Shown in pieces: positions 5,751 through 6,763 of a stretch of DNA of 6,763 nucleotides; within the stretch, counting starts at the first letter, position 1; every line of letters starts with the position of its first letter. Source of the DNA: Mailhella sp. (lineage in GTDB: Bacteria; Desulfobacterota; Desulfovibrionia; Desulfovibrionales; Desulfovibrionaceae); assembly GCA_017940105.1 (NCBI GenBank), contig JAGAZG010000111.1, positions 1 through 6,763 on the forward strand, read 5' to 3'. The position numbers were made by a program, and so were the translations under genes. The notes under the pieces were generated by a model. That model was given only the letters and a program-made list of their open reading frames with translations. It searched no databases and was not told where the DNA came from.

Positions 5751-6763
5751 ATGAACCCACTGGAAAATATACGCAACTTCTGCATCATTGCCCATATTGA
5801 CCATGGCAAGTCCACCCTTGCCGACAGAATCCTGGAATATACAGGCGTGTTATCTGCCAGGGAAGCCCGCGACCAGTACCTGGATAAAATGGATATTGAA
5901 CGGGAAAGGGGCATTACCATTAAAGCCCAGACAGTGCGCATCCCATACACCGATAAAGATGGCGCCCAATACATTCTCAATCTTATCGATACGCCAGGAC
6001 ATGTAGACTTCGGTTATGAAGTTTCGCGCTCTCTTGCCGCATGCGACGGAGCTCTTCTGGTTGTTGACGCCACACAGGGGGTTGAGGCCCAAACCTTGGC
6101 AAATGTCTACATGGCGCTGGATCACAACCATGAAATTGTGCCTATTCTCAACAAGATTGACCTCCCAAGCGCCGACGCGGACAGAGTCAAGCAGGAGATA
6201 GAAGAAACCATAGGGCTTGATTGTTCTGACGCCGTCGCTATTTCAGCAAAAACCGGTTTAAATATCGATAAGGTTCTGGACGCGATCATCGCAAGGCTGC
6301 CAGCACCGCAAGGCGATGCCCAAAAGCCATTAAAAGCTCTCATCTTTGATTCGTGGTACGACAGTTATCAAGGCGTCGTTGTTCTTTTCCGCATTCTTGA
6401 CGGCTCGATCAAACTGGGGGACATCATTCATCTCATGGAAGGTGATCATGACTACGAAGTCGTGCGCCTCGGCGTTTTTTCACCAAATTCCATAGATGTT
6501 AAAAAACTTTCTGCAGGGGAAGTCGGTTTTCTTTGCGCAAATATCAAGGAATTAGGTCATGCCAGGGTTGGCGACACCATAACGCTGCGCGATCGTCCTG
6601 CATCAGAACCCGTACCAGGTTTTAAAGAAGTCAAGCCAATGGTATTCTGCGGTCTTTACCCTACTGAAGCCGCTGATTATGAAAATCTTAAAAGCGCTCT
6701 TGAAAAGCTGCAGCTTAACGACGCGGCTTTTTCATTTGAACCAGAAACATCTTCTGCCCTTGG
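5751..6763 (+). CDS. lepA: Elongation factor 4 (LepA), 5' part (3' end outside window)
   Basis: LepA is a ribosome-associated translational GTPase resembling EF-G, proposed to act in translation under stress or in initiation and ribosome assembly. The window holds 337 codons of a protein usually near 600 residues. The G-domain is complete: G1 AHIDHGKST (14-22), switch I ERERGITIK (50-58) with T56, G3 DTPGH (80-84) with the catalytic-type H84, G4 NKID (134-137) and G5 SAK (165-167). Domain II begins near residue 187 and runs to about 275; the start of the EF-G domain III-like region follows, with KPMVFCGLYP. The start MNPLENIRNF fits LepA N-termini. No clear Shine-Dalgarno sequence precedes the ATG. 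A four-codon reading frame (5740-5754) overlaps the start as ATGA and might couple initiation. The reading frame is open at the window end. Identity is certain. Confidence 0.98.
   Translation, partial: MNPLENIRNFCIIAHIDHGKSTLADRILEYTGVLSAREARDQYLDKMDIERERGITIKAQTVRIPYTDKDGAQYILNLIDTPGHVDFGYEVSRSLAACDGALLVVDATQGVEAQTLANVYMALDHNHEIVPILNKIDLPSADADRVKQEIEETIGLDCSDAVAISAKTGLNIDKVLDAIIARLPAPQGDAQKPLKALIFDSWYDSYQGVVVLFRILDGSIKLGDIIHLMEGDHDYEVVRLGVFSPNSIDVKKLSAGEVGFLCANIKELGHARVGDTITLRDRPASEPVPGFKEVKPMVFCGLYPTEAADYENLKSALEKLQLNDAAFSFEPETSSAL

Overview
This is an ordinary-looking stretch of bacterial chromosome with every recognisable gene on the + strand. The base composition looks balanced, near 50% G+C by eye. 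The FtsA and FtsZ sequences, the basic C-terminus of FtsZ and the general gene style suggest a Gram-negative bacterium, possibly a deltaproteobacterium of the Desulfovibrio group. That placement is an inference from family resemblance and was not tested by a search.

Layout. Positions 1-1896 are the end of a cell-division (dcw-type) cluster: the 3' part of ftsA, then a complete ftsZ 24 nt downstream with a good ribosome binding site. The cluster closes with a factor-independent terminator (1920-1951), and a weaker second hairpin plus T-run lies just behind it (1967-1996). A lone hot-dog-fold acyl-CoA thioesterase of the YbgC/FadM type follows at 2131-2544, with a possible promoter of its own. 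Next comes a complete polar amino acid ABC importer (2709-5675) in the order periplasmic binding protein, permease, ATPase, permease, behind a reasonable sigma-70-like promoter (2635-2663). The window ends inside lepA (EF-4), which starts at 5751.

How the genes work together. FtsA anchors FtsZ filaments to the membrane through its amphipathic C-terminal helix and the FtsZ C-terminal peptide; both elements are visible here. In the transporter, the secreted binding protein delivers an amino acid to a heterodimer of the two permeases, powered by two copies of the ATPase. The thioesterase and lepA show no evident functional link to their neighbours.

The most notable structure is a 12-bp hairpin with a GAAA tetraloop (3460-3487), 10 nt after the binding-protein stop codon and just before the likely permease ribosome binding site. 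It has no U-tract, so it looks like an mRNA 3'-end stabiliser or processing element that would let the binding protein be made in excess. It also argues that the first permease starts at 3503 rather than at the earlier in-frame ATG at 3458. I found no RNA genes, mobile elements, CRISPR arrays or evidence of an undescribed multi-gene system.
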